Below, piece by piece: positions 51,481-61,935 of a DNA stretch of 64,000 bases. The first letter of the stretch is position 1. Each line of letters starts with the position of its first letter. The translations under genes and the position numbers were made by a program. The DNA comes from Vermamoeba vermiformis. Lineage: Eukaryota; Tubulinea; Echinamoebida. The DNA is taken from contig JBEWZL010000163.1 in assembly GCA_045837725.1 (NCBI GenBank), positions 248,001-312,000 on the forward strand, written 5' to 3'. The notes under the pieces are model-generated. The model saw nothing but the letters and a program-made list of their open reading frames with translations, did not search any database and was not told the DNA's origin.

Positions 51481-52724
51481 ATGAAGCAATTGGTATTAAT
51501 AGTGGTTCTTTGTGTCGCTGGAGCTTGGGTATGTCCATTCGGTTCCATCTCACAGCATCTAATTTGGCGCAGGCTTTGCCGACAAAAGCGTTTGCACGCT
51601 CAGAATATTATTTTTCGTACAGTGAACCCATAACAACAATAGACCGAATGACCGTTGTCGATTTGAAAACAGGAGACGTTACACCGTGGATGGAGATCTT
51701 CGCTTATGGATCTGAAAGGTAAATCAAAAGATGTCGATGTTCCTTAGATTAACGAATTTATTAGTAATGTGGACACAGGCTCGGCATCGGTAATAGATTC
51801 AAAGGGAATTTATTATTACTCACCGCATTGGTATGCCATCAATCGCGTGGATTTGAAAGGACAGTCTATTCTACCCTCAGTAGGAGTTAACATTGAAACT
51901 ATAATGAAGTACGGAGGTGTGCATACTCATTTAAAATGCTAATTTGTCAATTTCAGTTTTTTCTACGACAAAGCGAGGCAAAGAGTGTTAGGTAAATAGT
52001 ATCGAGTTTTAATGATTAATTGCACGTAAATATTAATATTCAATAGTCCTTGGCAGTTTAACCTCAGAGGGAGATGGTTCGATACTGTATCAAGTTCCAA
52101 CAGATGAATCGAAAGAGCCCCAGATCTGTAAGCACTTTGAATGAGACACGCACTTGCTAACCGCTCTCGCTAGGGAATGACCAACTAGATTTGGCGAGCA
52201 ATTACCAAGTTGGTGCATTAGGCTCAGCGAATCAAATTTTGTACTGGATCGACAGCAAGGCTTCAACTCTGTCGGCGGCAAGTACCGGGACAATTGAAAA
52301 GCATCGACTAACAACGAGTTAGGTTGATGTTTCGATACCCAACCAAAAGAGTCTTTCCATCAGTTTGACGAACTGCCATTATTTTTACACAGATCAGCTA
52401 ATTTACGATGCAACGCGTCAAAAATTAATTCTGATCAGCAGCACGGCTAAAAGTACTGGCTATTCAACAATTTTTTCTACAATCGATATCAAAACCGGCA
52501 ATTGCACACCAGTGGCCGCAGATGACACTTACGTTGGTTATACCTCGTGGACGTACGACGAAAGCTCGCAATACTTTTACGGCGTGCTCAACGCTGGAGT
52601 AATCAACATGCCCAAGGTTCATACAAAAATAGTGACTATAGACGGTCGTTCAGGGGCTGTATTGAGTACTGTTAACATCACCGAACCAGTCGCTGTTATG
52701 TCTCTGGATCTGATCTTTGACTAA
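51481..52724 (+). CDS. secreted DxxTG-repeat protein, tandem family copy B
   Basis: Seven exons (51481-51528, 51573-51718, 51765-51908, 51957-51991, 52047-52127, 52174-52277 and 52323-52724) give 319 residues. Signal peptide: MKQLVLIVVLCVAGAW. Repeats include VVDLKTGDVTPWME, FYDKARQRVL, SANQILYWIDS, STIDIKTGNCTPV, YDESSQYFYGVL and VTIDGRSGAVLSTV. It lacks the last intron of the other copies. Intron 52278-52322 has a GC donor (GCG/GCAAGT); no GT donor keeps the frame there. It is the most diverged copy of the four. Confidence 0.8.
52278..52322 (+). other. GC-AG intron in secreted copy B
   Basis: The donor is GCAAGT, with branch region GACTAAC and acceptor GAGTTAG. Without removal the frame meets TAG; with it, TLSA joins VDVSIPN at the same place as in copies A, C and D. 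Confidence 0.7.
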
Positions 52725-52876
52725 ATAGAGCCGTCAATAAAGTTTCGGAGTTCATTAATTATGATTGCGCAAGAATACCGGTGACATATTTAGCTTGTTC
52801 CAGCATTAAGTGGAAACATTTTTCCTGTTCTCGGCTACTACAAAGTATTACTATATTTGGCAATTCCTTTTTTTGG

Positions 52877-52892
52877 ATTCGAACGTTCGAAT
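52877..52892. promoter_or_regulatory. 16-bp palindrome upstream of secreted copy C
   Basis: ATTCGAACGTTCGAAT is a perfect palindrome 73 bases before the copy C ATG. Its GAA/TTC units resemble a heat-shock element. AAACGTTCGA at 54441-54450, upstream of copy D, shares nine bases. Confidence 0.45.
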
Positions 52893-52964
52893 AAATGTTT
52901 TCAAGAATCGAATACAAGAACAATTAACTTTCGTACAACTAATCGAAGCACGAGACTAGCTGCG

Positions 52965-54354
52965 ATGTTGAACAGATCGTTGGTTGTTTTGCTTGCTTTC
53001 TCCACCCTCTTGCTGGTAAGCTAACGTGCTTAAATTTATTTTTTCACCTTCATTAGTACGAAATCGGTTGTAATGTCTATTTAGTAGCTTTTGAATTAGT
53101 ACATCCATTATTATAAATAAATAAACGATGTTTTAGATTGCCGAGGCAGGCAAACTCTACGCTAGAGTATCACACACGCAAAATCAAGCCTATTTGGATC
53201 CTCCTTCATTTATAGATCGCTTGGTTACCATTGATCCCGCTACCGGAGATGTTTCAGATGTAATGCAGTTGGATTCATTCAAAATGAAAACGTAAGGCAA
53301 CTTATGTGATAATAATGCTAATCATCAATAGGCGAACACCCTATTATGGAATGTCGGCGGTGGATCCCACAGGCGTTATGTACTACGCAGCAACAACGGA
53401 GTTCCCTAAAATGCTCTCGCGCGCAAATATAACCGCAAGACAGACGCTCTATCCCGTATATAACGAGTTAGACGAGATCTTAGCGTACGTTTAAACTTCG
53501 TATTCATTTTTTGCTGATGACTATACTTGATAGATACTCGTACGACACCAATCAAAATCGACTGCTCGGTTAGTAACGTTGACGATGAAATCTATTTTAT
53601 AATGAAGTATTAATTATAGTTGCTTTGACGTTTATCTCAATGAGCGGAAGTTTAAATGCGCAATTGCTGGTTTGGTCAAGCAAATCGTACCCAACGATAT
53701 GTATGACACTTGATTGAGTCATTCGCGCGCTAATAATCACTCGTACAGACAAGCAATTAGACAACGATGGTAGTTTTATTGCTACAACTGGTGTAATTGA
53801 TTCACCGAACCAGCTCTATTATTGGATCGCAATGCCCAAGCCGAAAACTATATTGCTCAAATGGGTAAGATGTCCTTTGCGGTACACAAAGCGTATTAAT
53901 ATTGTTGTCAGATTTCGATAGCCACACCCAATGGTCAAGTCAGTGAAGTCCAATTGAAGTGCAACAATCAACTCACACCGTTGTCCATGTCATTCGACTC
54001 TGTGCGACAAAAGCTCTTATTCTACGGTGGATTGTACGACAGTAACAAAGGAGGTTAGTCCAATCATGAAAGAATCTTTTACCGTTCGAAGTTCAGATCC
54101 GCATCATTACTCATTTGTTGACAGCATTCACATTGTACATCAACACTATCGACTCATCAGGCAAGTGCAATGCGCTCAAAACAGGCTTGACGTACTCGCA
54201 ATACGTGTCAACGTTTGGTTACGACGAACTGAATCAAGTGTTGTACGTTAGTGTGGACTCGACACTGTACACTCTCAACGCACGCACTGGTGCACTGATC
54301 AACGCCGTCGCTGTTGCCAATCAACTTGTGCCATACTCGCTCAATGTTTATTAG
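52965..54354 (+). CDS. secreted DxxTG-repeat protein, tandem family copy C
   Basis: Eight exons (52965-53015, 53137-53291, 53332-53484, 53534-53568, 53620-53700, 53749-53864, 53912-54053 and 54125-54354) give 320 residues. Signal peptide: MLNRSLVVLLAFSTLLL. Repeats include TIDPATGDVSDVMQ, AVDPTGVMYYA, YDTNQNRLL, NTIDSSGKCNALKT, YDELNQVLYV and YTLNARTGALINAV. From exon 6 to the end it is almost the same as copy D, including intron 6, while exons 2-5 are clearly different. This points to recent duplication or gene conversion. Confidence 0.82.
53771..54354 (+). repeat. near-identical segment shared by copies C and D
   Basis: This segment matches 55455-56045 closely over exons 6-8. Intron 6 (47 bp) differs at one base by eye, and the end of intron 7 also matches. 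Upstream of 53771 similarity falls sharply. Confidence 0.8.
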
Positions 54355-54632
54355 CGACGAAGCACAAATTTGTACCAGAACGAATAAATGATTCTTTTGC
54401 CTATTGATTAGTTACTATAATCGCTGCCTTTCATCGCAGACAAACGTTCGAGCAAGCCTACAGAATGCAACTCGCACGTGGCAAGCAAAGTTACATTCGT
54501 TAGAGGTTTTCACTGAAAGTCATTCTTCGAAAAGAGACTAGTTTTGCGCGTATAGTTGCAATTGCAAATGTTATATTCATCGTTATACGGAAACAAGGGC
54601 CTCGAGCAATAACCATTGCGCAGTTTTAATAA
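54355..54632. other. spacer between copies C and D
   Basis: 278 bases: the copy C AATAAA (about 54384), the AAACGTTCGA box (54441-54450), and an HSE-like TTCTTCGAAAAGA near 54523, all before the copy D start. Confidence 0.4.
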
Positions 54633-56045
54633 ATGAAGCTTTGGATTCTGTTTTTGGTGCTCGTCGCGATGGTGGTAAGTTCTGGACCGACAAAACCTCT
54701 ATAAAACGACAAACGACTTGTAATATAATAGTTTAATATTGTAAACTAATATGGAAGATTCCTGCAATTAACCAGTACAACTTTTTTTTGGATCGTCTAA
54801 AAAAATTTCTTAGGCGGCTAAATCTACAACGCTGTATGCCAGAGTCTCGATTGCTGGTCGTACATCTACATCTGATCACGTTGTTACAATTGACCCCCAG
54901 ACAGGAGCCACGAAGGACATTATGAAAACATTTGTTTTAAGTTTACCAAGGTAAATCCCGATCCATCGACTAAAACGTAATAATATCTGCGCAGCGATTC
55001 TTATTATGGTCTATCGACGATGGATAGAAGTGGTGTGTACTACTATGCAACGGGAGGGCTTCCTTTTTGGAACTACGTGTCCCGTGCGAACATTGAATCT
55101 CAGACGATGAATTATCCCAGTATTGTACCGCTCGATCAACTCCTTTCGTACGCACGTCGATAAGCGTTCAACACTAATTAATTAATTTATTATCAGGTTA
55201 GCGTACGACGAGACTCAACACCGTCTGTTTGGTAAGTTGTTTTTTCGACAAATGTTGCAAATTGTCTCTTGACTCACGCGACTGCAGTGGCTGGTGTGTC
55301 GTATGATGAGCTGCCAGTGCAAACATTGGGAACTACGTTGGTTAGCTGGTCGACATCACAAGCCGCTTACCCCATCACTTGTAAGTACCGATAGCTGTGT
55401 ATTACATGATACTTAGTGTTAAATACAAACAGACGCACAATTAGATGGCGACAGTAGTTTTATTGCTACAACTGGTGTCATCGATTCACCGAACCAGCTC
55501 TATTATTGGATCGCAATGCCCAAGCCGAAAACTATATTGCTCAAATGGGTAAGATGTCCTATGCGGTACACAAAGCGTATTAATATTGTTGTCAGATTTC
55601 GATAGCCACCGCCAATGGTCAAGTCAGTGAAGTCCAATTGAAGTGCAACAATCAACTCACACCGTTGTCCATGTCATTCGACTCTGTGCGACAAAAGCTC
55701 TTGTTCTACGGTGGATTGTACGATGACAACGCACAAGGTAAGTCAGTGCATCGATGGCCTGGTCAATCAACCGTCACTCGTTCTCAGCTCCGAATCATTA
55801 CTCATTCCTTGACAGCATTCACATTGTACATCAACACGATCGACTCATCAGGCAAGTGCAATGCGCTCAATACAGGCTTGACGTACTCGCAATACGTGTC
55901 AACGTTTGGTTACGATGAACAGAATCAAGTGTTGTACGTGAGTGCGGATTCTACGCTTTACACTGTCAATGCAAGCACTGGTGCACTGATCGACGTAGTT
56001 ACTGTCGCCAATCAACTTGTGCCATACTCGCTCAATGTTCATTAA
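54633..56045 (+). CDS. secreted DxxTG-repeat protein, tandem family copy D
   Basis: Eight exons (54633-54674, 54814-54950, 54995-55147, 55197-55231, 55288-55380, 55433-55548, 55596-55737 and 55816-56045) give 315 residues. Signal peptide: MKLWILFLVLVAMV. Repeats include TIDPQTGATKDIMKT, STMDRSGVYYYATG, YDETQHRLF, NTIDSSGKCNALNT, YDEQNQVLYV and YTVNASTGALIDVV. Exons 3, 4, 6, 7 and 8 have the same lengths as in copy C (153, 35, 116, 142 and 230 nt). Confidence 0.82.
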
Positions 56046-56228
56046 AAAAACTGCGTAAAGCGAGTTCCGTTCATACATGGTTTTTGTGTTTCTTTTTTCC
56101 TTCGTCATAGGTATGTTTTACCATGATACATTTTGCACCAAATATGCTAACGCAATAAGTGGTCAAATTGAATTGAACAGTAAGTCATACAGCAGTCTGT
56201 TTCGAGGTTTTATTTACAAGTGTTAGTC

Positions 56229-58622
56229 CTATTCAAAGAGGGACTCGTGCGGAGGCTCATTGTTGTAATTCCACAAGTGATAATGGCTCTGCAGCTGTGT
56301 CCACAAGAACGACACACCGCGTCTAAAGCTGACTGCCACACCGAACAGATGGCGGTGCAAGTTGGACGGCTTTCGTTGTTCACGCACTAACCGCATGATT
56401 TCACGGCCCTAATGTACCGTATTAGTATAGTTTCATCGACAATAAAATAACAGTGCCACTCTTACCGCTGCATCGGACATTTTAGCGAACATTCCGACGT
56501 TGTCAGGGGTCCATGCTCCGTCGAATTCGGACTGCCAACAGAAGTCAGTATTGTTCGGTGGAATAACAGTGTGACGTACCTTCTTGACGTCAATGTCAAA
56601 TTTGAGTGGAATGCACGTGTAATTAGTGTTCATGAATGCAACGATTGGCTGAGCGAGAGCAGCATTCAAATAACTAATGTCTTGATTGTTGATGAACGGC
56701 ACTGATGCGCGCAGGTTATTTAGCCTGGAATAACATTAACATTAGTACTTAGCCCTCAAATACACCTCTAAGTGTCACCTACCTGACGTTGAAGTTCATA
56801 GTTAGAGCAATGTCATCGGTGGCATTCGTCGAAAAGGTCCAAAAGTCATCAGCGTCCTCAGTGAAGTTCAACACAGATTCAATGTCCATCGTGCCCTCAG
56901 TGATCCATGAAATCGGGCCGTAAGCTGAAGTCGATGAGACCAAGTCCACATTCAAACCATCAACTTTGAACCGTGACTGCGCGTGAACCATTAGCTAAGA
57001 TGTCATTCAGGTGACGCGTGTCAAGTGTCACTTATTTGACACGTGTCAAACTACGTACCGTCGAGTACTCGCTGTCGCCGGCATTGCGCGTGAGAGTGAA
57101 GAGACAGTTGTCGAATATTCCGACGGCGGTCTTGGCCTTGATGAGGTCGTGGAACAGCCATTGCGCTCTGAACTTGTCGCACTCTAATTGGAAGATTTTC
57201 ACTTCTAATGGCCGCTTGGGGTTTGGATTCAACAGATTTATATTAACATCGCGCCTATACTCAAAAATATTAGAAAAGTGAAAAAAGCATTTTCGGCCGG
57301 ATCCAAACTTCGGTACAGATATCTTCAGTAGTAATATATATAATGCCAATAATAGAGTGGTGGTTAAAAATAGCACTTACAAACTGAAATAATCCAAAAA
57401 TAAATCACCGCGGCGCCACACGCGTTTGGTGTAAACATAATCAGGGTCCCAATAGAGCTGTGTTCGGTCTAATTCGCCCGTCACTCCTGTCGCGACGACT
57501 TCTTTCAAGAATCCTTTGCCTATATTAGGAAATAACGTGAGTACTGGCCCCAAACATTCGCGGCAGCAAAAACTCGGGGAATTTATTCCGCAAATGAAAA
57601 CGAATTTCATATCGGTTATATTCGTAAATAATTCTTATTTTATCAATTATATTAACCAAATCTATTCAGATTTTGCTCTTATTATTTAATAGCGATTGAG
57701 AGTATCTTTTTGGATTTTTTTGAATTCATGAAATTTGTATCACATTGAATAGGAGTAGTATAAATCATACCTTGCAGCCACCATAAGAATGATATGACGA
57801 CGTCGACTGTATCTACATTAATCTCGAATTTTGAGACATTTTTATCTCGATTTTCAGGGAACGTCGCAGGATCTCTCACGATTTTAACATTCTTCAATTT
57901 AATTGTGCCTAAAAAATCATATAAATTAATATTATGCTCAATATAGTCTTTGAAATTGTATAAGATAACACTGGAATTCCTGAAACGGAAAAACAATGTT
58001 TTTTAAAATGGATCTACCTTCTTTCCATGAGTTGATAGCGTTCTCAAAAGTGACAGTGGAGCCAGTATGATATGACAATAAATTACTGACGTACATATTC
58101 ATCCATTCTGAAGCAAGGATATATCAGCAACGTTAATGAAAATTGGATCGAGAAAAAAAAATCAAAAAATATTTTAACAAAATGCAATTGCTAGCATAGT
58201 AAAATTAGCTAAGTAATATTACCTTGCCATTTGTGGTTTCGGTTCAACACCCAAATAATTCCAGAGATCGCAGTCGTTGTGCCGGCGATCAGCAAAAAGC
58301 CCGGGAAGAGCAGCACCAAGTTAATAGTAGCTACGACCTTATCCATACTAATAGGGCCCTTCCAACCAATAAACTTGGCCCAAGATCTCTTTTTTGGCGT
58401 GTTGTTGCCAGCTTCATCTGCGTACTTCCGGATTTGTCTAAAGACCAGCTTGTTCGATTTTAAAAAATTGTTTAGCTTATTCTTGAATATATTTGACTCT
58501 TTTTGAGTGGTTCGTGTGTGAAATTTGATTGCATCTCGGCGCGTGTTGTTCGAAAGACTCCGCTGAACACAGTGGATCGTCTTGCGCTCGAGTTTTTGAA
58601 CTAACCGCAGTTGACAAAACAT
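56229..58622 (-). CDS. MDM31: Mdm31/Mdm32-family mitochondrial inner membrane protein
   Basis: In yeast this family is in the mitochondrial inner membrane and is needed for mitochondrial shape, mtDNA upkeep and cardiolipin balance. Nine exons (58622-58223, 58107-58018, 57908-57771, 57519-57381, 57254-57059, 56994-56783, 56724-56580, 56531-56466 and 56408-56229) give 521 residues. The N-terminus is basic and presequence-like. A membrane segment lies near residue 100-125 (INLVLLFPGFLLIAGTT). Family text follows: FENAINSWKEGTIKLKNV, VDTVDVVISFLWWLQGKGFL, the segment CDKFRAQWLFHDLIKAKTAV, GIFDNCLFTL and SEFDGAWTPDN. The 48-bp intron 56579-56532 is in frame and stop-free, but splicing restores KKSEFDGAWT. 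I cannot say whether it is closer to Mdm31 or Mdm32. Confidence 0.88.
57012..57050. repeat. cluster of TGACRCGTGTCA palindromes in an MDM31-like intron
   Basis: TGACGCGTGTCA (57012-57023), a half-site GTGTCAC, and a perfect 16-base palindrome TTTGACACGTGTCAAA (57035-57050) lie within a 64-base intron (56995-57058), making up more than half of it. Confidence 0.75.
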
Positions 58623-59019
58623 ATTTGTACTTTGTTATATTGTCAACTCGGCTCTGTTTGATCACAATGTCATAAATTTGTGTCGCGTTAACTCATTTAT
58701 TTTGCGCAGAAATTTTTCGGAAAATCAAAGGGAGCCACCGCAACTCCGAGAATTCTAGGCTCGTTGGATCCGGTCTGCCTAATGGTTAGCTAACGCTTCA
58801 AAAACCCCTTGTTACCTTCAAGGTTAAAAGCGGTTACATACTCCGAAAAAACTTTAAGAATTGAGAAAGTAGCGAGGTGTCCCTGGTTGTACTTCCTTTC
58901 GTGGCAAATTACGCATGGGAGAAAAGGCGGCAAAACAGAAAGGTTTTTCTAGTAACTGGTGCTTTTTTTGCGCTTATTCGTAATTTTTGGCGAGAAAGAC
59001 AACAGGACACGCACAAACT
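58623..59019. promoter_or_regulatory. shared promoter of MDM31-like and RCC1-like genes
   Basis: A 397-base head-to-head spacer. TTTTTGGCG lies at 58984-58992, 28 bases before the RCC1-like ATG. An open frame from about 58877 (+) overlaps the start in another frame and has no domain. GCCTAATGGTTAGCTAACGC near 58777 looks a little like a tRNA A-box, but no tRNA folds. Confidence 0.45.
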
Positions 59020-61504
59020 ATGTTTTCGCGGTGGAATATATTTAGTAGAAAAGAAACGACCGTGGCTAATAATAATAATACCGAGCAAGTTGGAGAAACG
59101 GTGGAAGTGCGTGGATCCGATAAAGAACCCGAGGCCGTACCGATCCAGGAAGAGAAGACTGTGTTTATTACGCCCCAACCAACGCCTATTAAGAAGAGGG
59201 CACCTTCAAGGCGCAAATCAGAGGCCAACCCTCGTCGTAAGACAATAACACCGAAGAAAAGAGTGATCAAATCCAGAAGAAAGACATTACAGCCTATTTC
59301 CTCGGAAAAAGACAAAAAAATTAAAGGACAATCAACTGCAAGAGATTTAAGAAGAGTAAAGCGAGAATTAAAGCGTGAAGAATATTTCAAAAATTTGAAG
59401 CTCGAGAGATTAGAAAAAGAGCTGGTAGCCTCGAAAAGGAAATTAAGGGAACTAGCAGAAAAAGAACATCAACATCATGATGAAGATGAAGATATTGATA
59501 TGGCAGAAAATCAAGGTACGTGTCATAATTTATTTTTGTCGAATTTTGACCGAGATCTTTTACTTTCATTATTTTACACAGTTTTGCTATTTTCGTACTA
59601 TCCTCCATTACGATGAATATTTATCTATTGTCACTGGAAATAGATTATAAAATTCGAAATTATTTAAAGTGAATTTTTAAACATTTGGCGCGGATCTGAT
59701 CCCTGTTGCAGAACAAGAGGAAGAAGACCTCGATAATGTTAATATGGAAGAGAGTCAATCAGAGGAAGAATTATCAAACCGTAGACAAAAAAGACAAAGC
59801 AGAGGAAGAAAATCTCAAAAACAAAGAACTCCATCCGCCTCCAGCGAAGTTTCAGAGGACGAAGATCACCTCAATAATAGCATATCGTTAAATATGAGCA
59901 CTATGGCGAACCCTGATGCATCAATTGCTGGAGTACAAGAGGACTTACCAGATTCGATCGATAATCTTCCTGAACCACGAGAGCGCTCAACTCCGCCGCG
60001 CAGAATTCAATCTGAGCCCGTCGTGCCTAAACGAGACGAGCTATTTTTAGGCTTCCAACAGCCCTTGGACAACAACACGTTTTTGTTGCCTAATACTAAC
60101 GTCGTACGTACAAGCTTTATACTATAATGATAACACTATACTAATCCTATTAATATGATGCAGTTGGTACCTAATAAGCCTGGCGCACTGTGCGTTTTGA
60201 GATTTGAACCTGGATCTCCTGAAACAGCCTTTCACGTTGAATTTCCTTATTCAGACGTCAAAATTGTTGAAATGTCGTGCGGCGGCAAAGATCGCGACAT
60301 TATTATACTAGACGACAAGTAAGTACAGTAATATATAAATCAATAATATTAATGTGGGTTAGGGGTCGCGTCTACATTTACGATGGCTGGCGCAAAGACT
60401 ACAACAAAGCAGATCAGCTGCAAATAGTGAACAAAGAACGCGTTGTGAAGGTCACTAGTTACGCCACGAGAAATGTTGCCTTGGTGACCGCTGATGGCCG
60501 CGTCATTTTAGTCGAGACCGATGCTTATCACCAAGATGCTCCGTACGTTAAATTGAACATTATTTAAAATAATACTAATATTCTATATATAGCTTCCATA
60601 CTAAGGAGAATGTGCCTATTATCAATTCACTGAAAATTAGAGAGACGTTGCAATTACCCGGTGAACACATCATTGCTGTGGAAAAGTTCGGTGGTGGTGA
60701 AGCGTTGTTGACCAAATCAGGAAAGATATTTACACGAGGAAACAATCGGTACAATTTGGGATACAGCCTTGACTTGCGCAGTCCTCAAAAGTTTTATCAA
60801 ATTGAAGCGCTGAAGCACGAGTTCATCACAAATATCTCGTTCAGTGAATGTCACGCCCTTGCTGTCACGCGCGATGGTCACGTGTTCAGCTGGGGCTGCT
60901 CTGACGAAGGACGTTTGGGCCTTGGATTCGCACCCGAGGCTGGCATCGTAATTGAGCCAGTGCTGGTCCAATCATTGAAGGTAAGTGTCATTTTTGACGC
61001 GTGTCAAAGTGTCACATTGAACTAACGCATAGTCTCGCAGAATCAACGTGTCGTGAAAGTGTCAGCAGGTCATTTCGTCTCAGCCTTTTTGACGCACGTC
61101 GGCAAGCTGTACACGTGTGGCTCGGGCAAGTACATGACACTCGGCCACGGAGTGCAGCGTGATGAATGGCTGCCACGTGAAGTGGAACGATTGGCTGAGG
61201 CAGATCCGCAAGGTGAAGTGATTGTTGATGCTGGCTACTGCGGGTAAGTACTGCTTAAAATAGAGTGGCTATTTATAGCTCAATGGGAATAATCCCTGAT
61301 ATTACTAGCTTCCAATTGTCAGCCGTAACCAATCAAGGCCGACTGTACGTCTGTGGCATGGACTCGTACACCTATGCGCCTGGTCGGGATAATCAAATTT
61401 GGAACACAACCTTGCATCCTGCTAGTTTCAATATCAAAAATCTTTACATTTTGCGCAACACTGGAAGTTTTGTCATGGGCTTGCTGTTAGGTACGATCCA
61501 GTAG
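59020..61504 (+). CDS. RCC1-like beta-propeller protein with charged N-terminus
   Basis: Seven exons (59020-59515, 59712-60103, 60164-60318, 60363-60542, 60593-60980, 61041-61243 and 61279-61504) give 679 residues. Residues 1-295 are low-complexity and charged: basic blocks (KKRAPSRRKSEANPRRK, RRKTLQPISSEKDKK), a short coiled coil (about 115-150) and acidic stretches. This suggests a nuclear or chromatin protein. Residues about 297-679 form the propeller, with the best RCC1 repeat HALAVTRDGHVFSWG/CSDEGRLGLG, then FLTHVGKLYTCGSGKYMTLG and NQGRLYVCGMDSY. The first blades are weak. It is not RCC1 itself, because the N-terminus and blades 1-3 differ. Intron 5 (60981-61040) carries a TTTGACGCGTGTCAAA palindrome. 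Confidence 0.8.
60993..61008. repeat. intronic near-palindrome TTTGACGCGTGTCAAA
   Basis: Fourth gene with this intronic element. It differs by one base from the perfect 16-base form in the MDM31-like intron. A half-site GTGTCAC follows at 61010. Confidence 0.7.
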
Positions 61505-61935
61505 TGTTGCAAAAAAATGTTTCACATTTTAATCGGGCTTTTACCATAGGAAATCCACCCGTCATTGAATTGTAAATAGAAGTCATAATAAATGGCGATT
61601 GGCAAAGCGAAATCAAGTAAGATACAATTTAGATCCGATCACAACTGCAAAATATCAATATCCCAACGGCAGTCAATAACGCGATAAAATAGCGAATCTA
61701 AGACTAGTATCAATGACATTTCCATAGTTTTACAAATCGTCGCGAGTTATTTGAAAACTGGCTCAATTTTGCGACAAAACGACATTTATGGGAAATTTCA
61801 TAAAAAATGCCTCGAGTTTGGTACGAAATCAGCGAAGGGAAGGAAAAAAATACCTCAGTCTCAAAGTTAGAGCATTTATAAACAAGTTTTTGGTCAATTA
61901 CATTCATTCAAACAATTAGAACAACTCAAACACAA
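61505..61935. other. spacer before the 11-mer/charged-helix gene
   Basis: I see no supported gene in this 431-base spacer. It contains an AATAAA at about 61588, likely the poly(A) signal of the RCC1-like gene, and short AT-rich runs. Confidence 0.45.

Noticed and set aside
58760-58860. tRNA-like A-box (GCCTAATGGTTAGCTAACGC)
   Set aside because: No matching T-arm GGTTCRA, acceptor stem or anticodon arm can be drawn.
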